64,000 nucleotides of DNA from Mesorhizobium sp. LHD-90 (GTDB lineage Bacteria; Pseudomonadota; Alphaproteobacteria; Rhizobiales; Rhizobiaceae), in NCBI RefSeq assembly GCF_030929505.1, contig NZ_JAVFVV010000028.1, positions 1-64,000 of the forward strand, in the 5' to 3' direction. Of this stretch, positions 46,446-55,776 are shown in pieces. The position numbers were made by a program, and so were the translations under genes. The notes under the pieces are model-generated. The model was given only the letters and a program-made list of their open reading frames with translations, was not told where the DNA came from and searched no databases. Each line of letters begins with the position of its first letter. Position 1 is the first letter of the stretch.

Positions 46446-47768
46446 ATGCGCGTATCGATGGTTGGCGCCGGGTATGTCGGGCTCGTCTCGGCGGCCTGCT
46501 TTGCCGATTTCGGGCATCAGGTAGTGTGCATCGACAGTGACGCCGGCAAGATCGAGGCGTTGCGCGACGGCCGCATCCCGATCTACGAACCGGGCCTCGG
46601 CGAAATCGTCGCGGCCAATCTGCGGGCGGGGCGGCTCAGCTTCGAGACCGACCTCAATGCAGCGATCGGCGGGGCCGACGTGGTGTTCATGGCGGTCGGC
46701 ACGCCGTCGCGTCGCGGCGACGGCCACGCCGATCTGAGCCACGTCTACGCGGCTGCGCGGCAGATCGCCGGCGCGCTGCGCGGCTTCACAGTCGTCGTCA
46801 CCAAGTCGACGGTTCCGGTCGGCACCGGCGACGAGGTCGAGCGCATCATCCGCGAGACCAATCCGCAGGTCGATTTCGCGGTGGTCTCCAATCCGGAGTT
46901 TCTGCGCGAGGGTGCGGCGATCTCCGACTTCAAGCGACCCGACCGCATCGTCATCGGCCTGGAGGACGAGCGCGCGCGGGAAGTGATGGCGGAAGTCTAC
47001 CGGCCGCTCTACCTCAACGCCGCGCCGATCATGTACACGTCGCGGCGCTCGGCGGAGCTGATCAAGTATGCCGCCAACGCCTATCTCGCGATGAAAATCA
47101 CCTTCATCAACGAGATGGCGGATCTGTGCGAGGCGCTGGACGCCGACGTGCAGGACCTGGCGCGCGGCATCGGGCTCGACCAGCGCATCGGCGCGAAGTT
47201 CCTGCATGCCGGACCCGGTTATGGCGGGTCGTGTTTTCCGAAGGACACGCTGGCGCTGGTCAAGGCAGCCCAGGACGCGGCGAGCCCGGTGCGGCTGGTC
47301 GAGACCACGGTGGCGATCAACGACACGCGCAAGCGGGCGATGGCGCGCAAGGTGACGGCCGCCTGCGGCGGCGACGTGCGGGGCAGGACGATCGCCGTGC
47401 TGGGGCTGACCTTCAAGCCGAACACCGACGACATGCGCGAGGCGCCGTCGCTGGCGATCATCCAGGCGCTGCAGGACAGCGGCGCGCGCGTGCGCGCCTA
47501 CGATCCGGAAGGCATGGAGGGGGCGAAGGCGCTGCTCGACGGCGTCGAATTCGGCGGCTCGCCCTACGAGATCGCCAAAGGGGCGGACGCGCTGGTCATC
47601 GTCACCGAATGGGACGCCTTCCGGGCACTCGATCTCGATCGGATCGGCAAGGCGATGAAGGCGCCGGTGCTGGTCGATCTGCGCAACATCTACAAGGCGC
47701 ATGAGGTCGAGAAGCACGGCTTCTCCTACATCAGCATAGGCCGGCCGAAGGCCAGGCAGGCGGCCTGA
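46446..47768 (+). CDS. ugd: UDP-glucose 6-dehydrogenase
   Basis: A 440-residue enzyme oxidising UDP-glucose to UDP-glucuronate for surface polysaccharide. Rossmann motif VGAGYVGLVSA (6-16), TKSTVPVGTG (119-128), NAYLAMKITFINE and the catalytic Cys263 in GYGGSCFPKD. Called rkpK in sinorhizobia. GAGAGAAGG precedes the ATG. No polysaccharide cluster adjoins it here. Confidence 0.95.
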   Translation: MRVSMVGAGYVGLVSAACFADFGHQVVCIDSDAGKIEALRDGRIPIYEPGLGEIVAANLRAGRLSFETDLNAAIGGADVVFMAVGTPSRRGDGHADLSHVYAAARQIAGALRGFTVVVTKSTVPVGTGDEVERIIRETNPQVDFAVVSNPEFLREGAAISDFKRPDRIVIGLEDERAREVMAEVYRPLYLNAAPIMYTSRRSAELIKYAANAYLAMKITFINEMADLCEALDADVQDLARGIGLDQRIGAKFLHAGPGYGGSCFPKDTLALVKAAQDAASPVRLVETTVAINDTRKRAMARKVTAACGGDVRGRTIAVLGLTFKPNTDDMREAPSLAIIQALQDSGARVRAYDPEGMEGAKALLDGVEFGGSPYEIAKGADALVIVTEWDAFRALDLDRIGKAMKAPVLVDLRNIYKAHEVEKHGFSYISIGRPKARQAA

Positions 47769-47792
47769 CGCGAAATGGCATCGGGAGGGACG

Positions 47793-48230
47793 ATGAGCGA
47801 ACGCAGCGGGCCGTCCGTGCGGGCGGACTACCGGATGTTCCGGACCATCCAGACCCGCTGGATGGACAACGACGTCTACGGACACATGAACAATGTGGTC
47901 CATTATTCGCTGTTCGACACGGCGGTGAACGGCTGGCTGGTGGAGAGGCGACTCATCGATTTCCATGGCGGCAGGACCGTGTTTTTCGTCGTCGAGACCG
48001 GCTGCCGCTATTTTTCGGAATTGGCCTTTCCGGATGTGGTCACGGCGGGTGTCAAGGTGACGAAACTTGGAACCTCGTCCGTGCGCTATCAGATCGGCCT
48101 GTTCCGCAACGACGAGGATGTCGCCGCGGCGGAGGGCTTCTTCGTGCATGTTTTCGTCGATCGCACGACGCGCAAGGCGACACCCATCGCCCCGGACCTC
48201 CGCCTGGCGCTGGACACGCTTTCCGCCTGA
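47793..48230 (+). CDS. Acyl-CoA thioesterase (hot-dog fold)
   Basis: A 145-residue 4HBT-type thioesterase. The catalytic block TRWMDNDVYGHMNNVVHYSLF contains the Asp and following residues typical of the YbgC/FcbC group; YFSELAFPDVV and LGTSSVRYQIGLF follow. ATG 47793 has GGAGGGACG just upstream, better than the ATG at 47775. Substrate unknown. Confidence 0.87.
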   Translation: MSERSGPSVRADYRMFRTIQTRWMDNDVYGHMNNVVHYSLFDTAVNGWLVERRLIDFHGGRTVFFVVETGCRYFSELAFPDVVTAGVKVTKLGTSSVRYQIGLFRNDEDVAAAEGFFVHVFVDRTTRKATPIAPDLRLALDTLSA

Positions 48231-48255
48231 AATCGCGGCAGGGATTCAGGACGGT

Positions 48256-48285
48256 TTGACTTTTGTCAATCGCCGTGACTATTGT
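48256..48285 (+). promoter_or_regulatory. Promoter and palindrome upstream of the sorC-like gene
   Basis: TTGACT (48256-48261), 18-nt spacer, TATTGT (48280-48285). The palindrome TTGACTTTTGTCAA (48256-48269) covers the -35, a likely autoregulatory operator. Confidence 0.45.
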
Positions 48286-48301
48286 CGAGGACGGAGGAAA
48301 C

Positions 48302-49261
48302 ATGCCTATCCGCACGGCGGACCAGATCATACACAAGGCCGCGTGGCTCTACTATTCGCACGGGCTGCGGCAGGACGAAGTGGCGCGCGAACTCAACATC
48401 TCGCGGGCGTCGGTCGCCATGTACCTGCGCAAGGCGCGCGAAACCGGCATCGTCACCATCTCCGCTTCGACCCAGCTTTTCGCCGACGACGTGCTGGCGC
48501 GCCAACTGGAGGACGCGCTGAAGCTCGACGCCGTGTGGGTGGCGCCCGACAGCACGCATTCGTCCGACCCGACCGCCGACGTGCCGCTGGTGGCGGCAAA
48601 CGTCTTCCTCGGGCTGATAACACGGGGCGCACGCATCGGGGTCGCCTGGGGACGCACCGTCTACACCATCGCCGACCAGATGGCGCATGCCGACCTGCAA
48701 GGGGTCACCGTGGTGCAACTCTGCGGCAATCTCGGCGCGCCCTACTCCTATCGCCCCGACGAATGCACGATGGAGATCGCCCGGCGCCTCAACGCCAAGG
48801 GCCTCAATCTCTATGCGCCGCTGGTGCTCAGCACCGAGGAACTGGCTGCCGCGTTGCGGGCCGAGCCGGTCATCCGCGAGCAACTTGACGGGATCCGAAC
48901 CTGCGATCTGGCGCTGTTTTCGATCGGCACGGTCGACGCCGACAGCCATATCGTAAAATGCGGCGCGGTCGATCTCGCCGAACTCGACCGCCTGCGAGCG
49001 GCCGGAGCCGCCGGCGTCATCGCCGGGAGGGTCATCGACGGTAGGGGAGCGTCGCTGGATTGCGCCTATAACCGCCGCCTGATCTCCACCGACATAGACT
49101 CGCTGCGCGCCATTCCGAAGCGGCTGGTGGTGGTGCAGGAAGACAGCAAGTTCGAGCCGCTTAAGGCAGCACTGGCCGGCGGGCTTTGCACGCATCTCGT
49201 CGTCGGCGCCGGGATGGCCCGGCGACTTCTCGACTTTGCGCGGGCAGGGCGCGAAACCTGA
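48302..49261 (+). CDS. SorC/DeoR-type sugar-binding transcriptional regulator
   Basis: A 319-residue regulator: N-terminal helix-turn-helix (YSHGLRQDEVARELNISRAS, recognition helix near 33-50) and a C-terminal SorC phosphosugar-binding domain (GLITRGARIGVAWGRT; VVQLCGNLGAP; GAAGVIAGRVIDGRG). These proteins sense phosphorylated sugars. GGAGG precedes ATG 48302. It is followed on the same strand by aldolase/SDR, mtnK and mtnA, so its inducer is probably methylthioribulose- or 5-deoxyribulose-phosphate. Confidence 0.88.
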   Translation: MPIRTADQIIHKAAWLYYSHGLRQDEVARELNISRASVAMYLRKARETGIVTISASTQLFADDVLARQLEDALKLDAVWVAPDSTHSSDPTADVPLVAANVFLGLITRGARIGVAWGRTVYTIADQMAHADLQGVTVVQLCGNLGAPYSYRPDECTMEIARRLNAKGLNLYAPLVLSTEELAAALRAEPVIREQLDGIRTCDLALFSIGTVDADSHIVKCGAVDLAELDRLRAAGAAGVIAGRVIDGRGASLDCAYNRRLISTDIDSLRAIPKRLVVVQEDSKFEPLKAALAGGLCTHLVVGAGMARRLLDFARAGRET

Positions 49262-49338
49262 TCATCAACGGTCATGACCGGTCGCTAATCTGAAACGCCG
49301 TGTGACCTCAACCGCCAACCGATACCAGGACGAAGACG

Positions 49339-51393
49339 ATGAAGAATTTGTGGAATGACGCCGAGGCTGAAAGACTGGTCGAGGCCTATGCGAAGAAGGG
49401 CGTCGGGCGCGAGCTTGCGCTGCGCGTCTACACGACCCGGTTGCTCGGCGGCGAGCCACGGCTGGTGCTGCATGGCGGCGGCAACACCTCGGTCAAGCAG
49501 ACCATGACCGATCTGGTCGGCGACGAATGGGACGTGCTGTGCGTCAAGGGCAGCGGCTGGGACATGGGCGTGATCGAGCCGCAGGGCCTGCCCGCGGTGA
49601 AGCTGAAGCCGCTGCTCAAGGCGCGCAAGCTGGAAAAACTGTCGGACGAGGATATGGTGGCGCTGCAGCGCGCCAATCTGATCGATCCGTCCGGCCCGAA
49701 CCCGTCGGTGGAGACGCTGCTGCACGCCTTCCTGCCGCACAAATTCGTCGACCACACGCATTCGACCGCGATCCTGTCGCTGATCGACCAGGCGGACAGC
49801 AAGCCGATCTGCGAAAAAGTGTTCGGCAAGACTTTCGGGTTCGTGCCCTACATCAAGCCGGGCTTCGACCTCGCCAAGGCGGCCGCCGAGGTTTACGAGC
49901 AGGACACCTCCGTCATCGGCCTGATTCTCGACAAGCACGGCATCTTCACCTTCGGCGACACGGCGAAGGTGGCTTACGACCGGATGATCGACGCCGTGAC
50001 GTTGGCCGAGGAGTTCGTCGCCAGGGAAGGCAGACCGGCGGGGGCACCCACCGCGCTGCCGGCCAGCCTGGCGAAAGCCCTCGATATCGCGCCGATGCTG
50101 CGCGGCGCCGTCGCCGTCGTTAAAGGCGAGGGCCGTTTCGACCGGATGATCAGTGACTTCCGCACCTCGCCGGCGATCCTCGACTTCCTGCGCGGGCCGC
50201 GGCTGGAGGCGCTGGCAAAGACCGGCGTGTCGACGCCCGACCTGTCGATCCGCATCAAGACCGGGCCGATGGTGCTGCCCGCGCCGGACGCCGGCGACCT
50301 GAAGGGTTTCGAGACGGCGGTTCGCGAACGGGTTGCGGCCTTCGCGGGCGACTATGAGCACTATTTTACCAGCAACGACGCGCGCGACGACATCAAGCGC
50401 ACCATGCTCGACCCGATGCCGCGCCTGTCGCTGGTTCCGGGGCTCGGCATGTTCGGCCACGGCCGCACGCTGAAGGACGCGAGGATCGCTTCAGACGTCG
50501 GCGAGATGTGGATCGAGGCGGTGAAGGGCGCCGAGGCCGTTGGCACCTTCCACCCGCTCGCCCATTCCGACCTGTTCGAGCTCGAATACTGGTCGCTGGA
50601 GCAGGCGAAACTTGCCTCCAACAAGCCGAAGCCGCTGACCGGGCAGGCGGTGCTGGTCACCGGCGGCGCCGGCGCGATCGGCGCGGCGACGGCGAAACTT
50701 TTCGCCGACTACGGCGCCCACGCGGTGGTGGTCGACCTCGACGCCGAGCGCGCCGCGGAAGCAGCGAAGAAGGCCGGCAACCAGTCGATCGGCGTCGGCT
50801 GCGACATCACCGATCCCGCCGCGCTGCGAGCCGCCTTCGACAAGGCGGTCGAGGTTTTCGGCGGCCTGGACATCCTCGTCTCGAACGCCGGTGCGGCCTG
50901 GGAAGGCAAGATCGGTGAACTCGACGACGCGCTGCTGCGCAAGAGTTTCGAGCTCAATTTCTTCGCCCACCAGAACGCCGCGAAAAACGCCGTGCGTATC
51001 TTCAAACAGCAGGGCACCGGCGGCGTGCTCTTGTTCAACACCTCCAAGCAGGCGATCAATCCGGGCGCCAATTTCGGAGCCTACGGCCTGCCCAAGGCGG
51101 CGACACTGTTCCTGTCGCGCCAGTATGCGCTGGAATACGGACCGCTCGGCATCCGCTCCAACGCCGTCAACGCCGACCGCATCCGCTCCGGGCTGCTGAC
51201 CGCCGACATGATCGCCAGCCGGTCGAAGGCGCGCGGATTGTCGGAGAAGGACTATATGTCGGGTAACCTGCTCGGACAGGAAGTGACGGCGCAGGACGTG
51301 GCGCAGGCATTCCTGCACCATGCGCTAGCCGAGCGCACCACCGCCGACGTGACCACCGTCGACGGCGGCAATATCGCGGCGACGCTACGATAG
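49339..51393 (+). CDS. Bifunctional class II aldolase / short-chain dehydrogenase
   Basis: A 684-residue fusion. The N-terminal class II aldolase (about 20-260) has LVLHGGGNTSVK (42-53), Glu125, and the zinc pair His139/His141 in DHTHSTAIL with His200 in LDKHGIFTFG. The C-terminal SDR (about 433-684) has TGGAGAIG (441-448), SNAGA (515-519), Ser569 and the YxxxK pair Tyr582/Lys586. Relatives act in rhamnose breakdown, cleaving rhamnulose-1-phosphate to DHAP and lactaldehyde and then oxidising or reducing the aldehyde. Here mtnK and mtnA follow, so the likely substrate is 5-methylthioribulose- or 5-deoxyribulose-1-phosphate. Confidence 0.9.
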   Translation: MKNLWNDAEAERLVEAYAKKGVGRELALRVYTTRLLGGEPRLVLHGGGNTSVKQTMTDLVGDEWDVLCVKGSGWDMGVIEPQGLPAVKLKPLLKARKLEKLSDEDMVALQRANLIDPSGPNPSVETLLHAFLPHKFVDHTHSTAILSLIDQADSKPICEKVFGKTFGFVPYIKPGFDLAKAAAEVYEQDTSVIGLILDKHGIFTFGDTAKVAYDRMIDAVTLAEEFVAREGRPAGAPTALPASLAKALDIAPMLRGAVAVVKGEGRFDRMISDFRTSPAILDFLRGPRLEALAKTGVSTPDLSIRIKTGPMVLPAPDAGDLKGFETAVRERVAAFAGDYEHYFTSNDARDDIKRTMLDPMPRLSLVPGLGMFGHGRTLKDARIASDVGEMWIEAVKGAEAVGTFHPLAHSDLFELEYWSLEQAKLASNKPKPLTGQAVLVTGGAGAIGAATAKLFADYGAHAVVVDLDAERAAEAAKKAGNQSIGVGCDITDPAALRAAFDKAVEVFGGLDILVSNAGAAWEGKIGELDDALLRKSFELNFFAHQNAAKNAVRIFKQQGTGGVLLFNTSKQAINPGANFGAYGLPKAATLFLSRQYALEYGPLGIRSNAVNADRIRSGLLTADMIASRSKARGLSEKDYMSGNLLGQEVTAQDVAQAFLHHALAERTTADVTTVDGGNIAATLR

Positions 51394-51439
51394 TCGGTCC
51401 ACGGCGGCATCGCGCGGATGAGTGCAGGGGAGGATTGAA

Positions 51440-52714
51440 ATGACAGTACATGATGCCTTCAAGGCATTGACAGTGGAGACTTTGCCCGCTCGGCTGGGCG
51501 GCCTGGAGGTCATGCGGTCGCGCTTGGGCGACGATGTCGCGGCTTGGAAAGTGCGCGAGGTCGGCGACGGCAACCTCAATCTCGTCTTCATCGTCGAAGG
51601 CCCGGCCGGCGGCGTGGTGGTCAAGCAGGCGCTGCCCTATGTCCGCCTCGTCGGCGATTCCTGGCCGCTGCCGTTGAAACGCTCCTTCTTCGAGTATCAT
51701 GCGCTGACCCGCCAGGAAGCGCGCGATCCCGGCTCGACCCCGAAAATCTTCCATTTCGACGAGGCGCAGGCGCTGATCGTCATGGAGTTTTTGTCGCCGC
51801 ACATCATCCTGCGCAGGGGCCTGATCGCTGGCAACATCTATCCCAAGGTCGGCCGCGACCTCGGCCTGTTCATGGCGCGCACGCTGTTCCGTGGGTCGGA
51901 TTTCCATATGGAGACGCGGCAGCGCAAGGCCGATTTGGCGCTGTTCGCGGACAATGTCGAGCTCTGCGACATTACGGAAAGCCTCGTCTTCTCCGATCCG
52001 TATTTCGACGCAAAGCTCAACCGGCATACTTCGCCACAGCTCGATGGGTTGGTTGCGGAACTGCGGGCCGACCGCGACCTGAAAGTCGAGGCGCAGCGGC
52101 TGAAGCACCTGTTCACGGCGAATGCCGAGACGCTGGTGCATGGCGACCTGCACACCGGATCGATCATGGTCACCGAGGCCGACACGCGCATGATCGACCC
52201 GGAATTCGCCTTCTACGGGCCGATGGCGTTCGACGTCGGCATGGCGCTGGCGAATTTCTGGATGTCCTTCTTCTCGCAGCGCGGCCACGAGAAGGCGCCG
52301 GGCGACCGCGAGGGGGTGCGCGATTACCTGCTCGGTGTCGTTGTCGAGGCATGGCAGGTGTTCCGCGCCGAGTTCTCGCATCTGTGGAGGACGGAGCGCA
52401 CAGGCATCCTCTACCAGAAGAGCCTGTTCGAGGATCAGGGCGATGTGCTCGCCTCCGAGCAGGCGCTGGATCATGTTTTGCATGCGTTGTTCGACGACAT
52501 GCTGGGCTTTGCCGGCGTCGAGTGCCACCGGCGCATTCTGGGTCTTGCCCACAATGCCGATTTCGAGGCGATCGAGGACGCCGACCTGCGTGCCTCCTGC
52601 GAGGCCAAGGCGCTGCGTTTCGGCCGGCATCTGGTGGTCAACCGCCGGAACATCCACGGCATCGAGGAAGTTAACAATCTGGCTGATCTGATCGAGAAGG
52701 AGCCCGCTCTATGA
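51440..52714 (+). CDS. mtnK: S-methyl-5-thioribose kinase
   Basis: A 424-residue kinase of the protein-kinase-like (APH) fold, phosphorylating C1 of methylthioribose. Nucleotide loop [16 protein letters not shown] (38-53), catalytic [10 protein letters not shown] (234-243) and metal-binding DPEFAFYG (253-260). GGGGAGG is 6 nt before ATG 51440. Its stop overlaps mtnA. In DHAP-shunt clusters this kinase can also act on 5-deoxyribose. Confidence 0.95.
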   Translation: MTVHDAFKALTVETLPARLGGLEVMRSRLGDDVAAWKVREVGDGNLNLVFIVEGPAGGVVVKQALPYVRLVGDSWPLPLKRSFFEYHALTRQEARDPGSTPKIFHFDEAQALIVMEFLSPHIILRRGLIAGNIYPKVGRDLGLFMARTLFRGSDFHMETRQRKADLALFADNVELCDITESLVFSDPYFDAKLNRHTSPQLDGLVAELRADRDLKVEAQRLKHLFTANAETLVHGDLHTGSIMVTEADTRMIDPEFAFYGPMAFDVGMALANFWMSFFSQRGHEKAPGDREGVRDYLLGVVVEAWQVFRAEFSHLWRTERTGILYQKSLFEDQGDVLASEQALDHVLHALFDDMLGFAGVECHRRILGLAHNADFEAIEDADLRASCEAKALRFGRHLVVNRRNIHGIEEVNNLADLIEKEPAL

Positions 52715-53817
52715 AGGTCGGCGACACGCACTACCGCACCATCTGGCTGAACAGGGACGGCCGTTCGGTCGACATCATCGACCAGCGCTGGCTGCCGCAT
52801 GCTTTTCGCGTCGAGACCGTGGATACGGTGGACGGCATCGCCACCGCGATCCGCGACATGTGGGTGCGCGGCGCGCCGCTGATCGGCGTGACGGCGGCCT
52901 ATGGCGTCGCCTTGCAGATGGTGGAAGACCCATCCGACGAGGCGCTGAAAGCCGTCTGGCACAAGCTTCACGAGACCCGCCCGACCGCCATCAATCTGCG
53001 CTGGGCGCTGGACGAGATGACGCGCGTGCTGAAACCTTTGCCGGCTTCGGAACGTGCCGAGGTTGCCTACAAACGCGCTGCCGAGATCGCCGACGAGGAC
53101 GTCGAACTCAACCGGTCGATCGGCGAGAACGGGCTCAAGATCATCCGCGACATCGCGGCGCGCAAGAAGCTGGGCGAGCGGGTGAACATTTTGACCCATT
53201 GCAACGCTGGCTGGCTGGCGACCGTCGACTATGGCACGGCGACCGCGCCGATCTATCTTGCCGTGGAGGCCGGCATCCCCGTGCATGTCTTCGTCGACGA
53301 GACGCGGCCGCGCAACCAAGGCGCTCAATTGACGGCGTGGGAGATGGCAGGCCACGGCGTGCCGCATACGCTGATCGTCGACAATGCCGGCGGACACCTG
53401 ATGCAGCATGGCGAGGTTGACATGGTCATCGTCGGCACCGATCGCACGACGGCGAACGGCGACGTCTGCAACAAGATCGGCACTTATCTGAAGGCGCTTG
53501 CTGCTGCCGACAACGGCGTGCCGTTCTATGTCGGGCTGCCGTCGCCGACCATCGACTGGACGGTAGTCGACGGGCTGAAGGAGATCCCGATCGAGGAGCG
53601 CTCCGCCGACGAGGTGTCGCTGGTGTGGGGCAGGGCGGGCAATGGCGAGATCGCCCAGGTGCGCATTTCGCCGGATGCCACGCCGGCCCGCAACCCCGCC
53701 TTCGACGTGACGCCGGCGCGGCTGGTGACCGGACTGATCACCGAGCGCGGCGTGGCGAAGGCTTCGCGCGAGGGACTGCTGGACCTGTTCCCGGAGCGCC
53801 GCCAAGCCGCGGCGTGA
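52711..53817 (+). CDS. mtnA: S-methyl-5-thioribose-1-phosphate isomerase
   Basis: A 368-residue eIF2B-like isomerase making methylthioribulose-1-phosphate. [13 protein letters not shown] (53-65), catalytic Cys164 in [22 protein letters not shown] (198-212) and Asp244 in [15 protein letters not shown] overlap with mtnK. No mtnB, mtnC or mtnD follows, so the product is expected to go to the aldolase encoded upstream rather than back to methionine. Confidence 0.96.
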   Translation: MKVGDTHYRTIWLNRDGRSVDIIDQRWLPHAFRVETVDTVDGIATAIRDMWVRGAPLIGVTAAYGVALQMVEDPSDEALKAVWHKLHETRPTAINLRWALDEMTRVLKPLPASERAEVAYKRAAEIADEDVELNRSIGENGLKIIRDIAARKKLGERVNILTHCNAGWLATVDYGTATAPIYLAVEAGIPVHVFVDETRPRNQGAQLTAWEMAGHGVPHTLIVDNAGGHLMQHGEVDMVIVGTDRTTANGDVCNKIGTYLKALAAADNGVPFYVGLPSPTIDWTVVDGLKEIPIEERSADEVSLVWGRAGNGEIAQVRISPDATPARNPAFDVTPARLVTGLITERGVAKASREGLLDLFPERRQAAA

Positions 53818-54138
53818 CCTTCAAGCTTCAAGGCAGGCGGGTCCCAGGCAAGCCAAAACAATTTCTTGAAAGCCGCGCTGTGACCGTGCCGGCTTCTTGC
53901 CGTCTGTTGCCAACTGTCAAAGATTTTTTACCCTGTTGCGCGGCAACTATCTGCCTAAGAAATAATCATTGATTATTCGTTGGTTCAAAAATGGGCAGCA
54001 CCCTGCCAGGCGTGCGCAAAAAAAACTCACGGTGATCTTTAGCCGCGCAAGGAGCTTGCTGCTTCAAACCCAGCGATGCTGGGGTAAACGGCTGTAAACA
54101 ATTCGTTAATCCCAGTGGACCAAGCCGCTTCCGGCAAC
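53818..54138. other. Upstream region of urtA, no gene
   Basis: A 320-nt AT-richer stretch between mtnA and the sigma-54 promoter with runs of A and T and no convincing ORF. It is where NtrC enhancer sites would be expected, but I could not pick one with confidence. Confidence 0.5.
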
Positions 54139-54154
54139 TGGCACGGGGGTTGCA
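54139..54154 (+). promoter_or_regulatory. Sigma-54 promoter of the urt operon
   Basis: TGGCACG-GGGG-TTGCA matches the -24/-12 consensus TGGCACG-N4-TTGC[A/T] exactly, 41 nt before the urtA start. It implies RpoN-dependent, probably NtrC-activated expression under nitrogen limitation. Confidence 0.85.
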
Positions 54155-54195
54155 TCGCTTGCCCCGGTGCAACAACCCAGTTCGGAGGTGTCCAT

Positions 54196-55506
54196 ATGAG
54201 GGGTATTCAAACAACCATAAGAAGTCTGTTCGCGGCGGGGGCGCTGGCGGCTGGCTTGAGCATGGCCGCACCGGCTATGGCGCAGGATGATACGATCAAG
54301 GTCGGCATCCTGCATTCGCTGTCGGGCACGATGGCGATTTCCGAGACGACGCTGAAGGACACGATGCTGTTCCTCATCGACGAGCAGAACAAGAAGGGTG
54401 GTCTGCTCGGCAAGAAACTCGAGGCGGTAGTCGTCGACCCTGCCTCGGACTGGCCGCTCTTCGCCGAAAAGGCGCGCGAACTGATCGAGAAGGACAAGGT
54501 GGCGGCGGTATTCGGTTGCTGGACCTCGGTCTCGCGAAAGTCCGTGCTGCCGGTGTTCGAGGAACTGAACAATCTGCTGTTCTACCCTGTCCAGTACGAG
54601 GGCGAGGAAAGCCAGCGCAACGTGTTCTACACGGGCGCCGCGCCGAACCAGCAGGCAATCCCCGCCGTCGACTACCTGATGAGCGAGGAAGGCGGTTCGG
54701 TGAAGCGCTGGGTGCTTGCTGGTACCGACTACGTCTATCCGCAGACCACGAACAAGATCCTGCAAGCCTATCTCGAATCCAAGGGCGTGGCCAAGGAAGA
54801 CATCATGGTCAACTACACGCCGTTCGGCCATTCCGACTGGCAGACCATCGTCACCGACATCAAGAATTTCGGCTCGGCCGGCAAGAAGACGGCCGTGGTC
54901 TCGACCGTCAACGGCGACGCCAACGTGCCGTTCTACAAGGAACTCGCCAACCAGGGCATCAAGGCCGAGGACATCCCGGTCGTCGCCTTCTCGGTGGGCG
55001 AGGAGGAACTTGCCGGCCTCGACACCGCTCCGCTGGTCGGCCACCTCACCGCCTGGAACTATTTCCAGTCGGTCGATGTGCCGGAAAACGAAGCGTTCAT
55101 CGCCGCGTGGAAGGAATACACCAAGAACCCGAAGCGGGTGACCAACGACCCGATGGAAGCCCATGTCATCGGCTTCAACATGTGGGTCAAGGCGGTCGAG
55201 AAAGCCGGCACCACCGATCCTGACGCCGTCATCGACGCCATCATCGGCGTCTCTGTTCCGAACCTCTCGGGCGGCTATTCCACCATGATGCCGAACCACC
55301 ACATCACCAAGCCGGTGCTGATCGGCGAGATCCAGACCGACGGCCAGATGGAAACAGTGTGGCAGACCTCGGGCCTCGTGGTCGGCGACGAATGGTCCGA
55401 CTACCTGCCCGACTCCAAGGACCTGATCTCGGATTGGCGCGCGCCGATGTCCTGCGGCAACTTCAACGTTGCCACCGGCAAGTGCGGCGGCAAGGGCGTG
55501 AACTGA
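54196..55506 (+). CDS. urtA: Urea ABC transporter, substrate-binding protein
   Basis: A 436-residue periplasmic binding protein with signal peptide (SLFAAGALAAGLSMAAPAMA, cleavage near residue 29). IKVGILHSLSGTMAISE, VFGCWTSVSRKSVLPVFEE and YPVQYEGEESQRNVFYTGA are diagnostic of UrtA (amide/urea binding). GGAGG precedes ATG 54196. First gene of urtABCDE. Confidence 0.96.
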   Translation: MRGIQTTIRSLFAAGALAAGLSMAAPAMAQDDTIKVGILHSLSGTMAISETTLKDTMLFLIDEQNKKGGLLGKKLEAVVVDPASDWPLFAEKARELIEKDKVAAVFGCWTSVSRKSVLPVFEELNNLLFYPVQYEGEESQRNVFYTGAAPNQQAIPAVDYLMSEEGGSVKRWVLAGTDYVYPQTTNKILQAYLESKGVAKEDIMVNYTPFGHSDWQTIVTDIKNFGSAGKKTAVVSTVNGDANVPFYKELANQGIKAEDIPVVAFSVGEEELAGLDTAPLVGHLTAWNYFQSVDVPENEAFIAAWKEYTKNPKRVTNDPMEAHVIGFNMWVKAVEKAGTTDPDAVIDAIIGVSVPNLSGGYSTMMPNHHITKPVLIGEIQTDGQMETVWQTSGLVVGDEWSDYLPDSKDLISDWRAPMSCGNFNVATGKCGGKGVN

Positions 55507-55621
55507 GCGCATCCTCCCAAGCGACGCGCGGCCCGGGCGGGGTTTCTCTCTCCCCCGCCCGGGGGGTCTCCGAAAGACGTTTTAGAGTGCTGGTCTAGAT
55601 GAGCTCATCCGCTCTACGTTG

Positions 55622-55776
55622 CCCCCCTCTGTCCTGCCGGACATCTCCCCCACAAGGGGGGAGATTAGCCGCTTCGGCGACGCCGCTCCTTCTGCGGCGT
55701 TGGCAATTGGCGAAACCCGAGCGGTCGGAGCAATCTCCCTCCTTGTGGGGGAGATGTCCGGCAGGACAGAGGGGGG
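55622..55776. repeat. Long palindromic element between urtA and urtB
   Basis: Two 45-bp arms (55622-55666 and 55732-55776) match at 44 of 45 positions; each carries CCTCTGTCCTGCCGGACATC and CTCCCCCACAAGG. A 65-bp loop separates them. The right arm's AGAGGGGGG abuts urtB and its last G is the first base of the GTG start. Confidence 0.9.

Noticed and set aside
53818-54138. NtrC enhancer sites upstream of the urt promoter
   Set aside because: GC-N-GC half-sites can be picked out in several ways in GC-rich DNA and none gave a convincing inverted repeat at standard spacing.
55599-55775. N-terminal extension of urtB from ATG 55599
   Set aside because: These codons are encoded by the palindromic element, would give a non-secretory Pro/Arg-rich stretch before the signal peptide, and lack similarity to UrtB.
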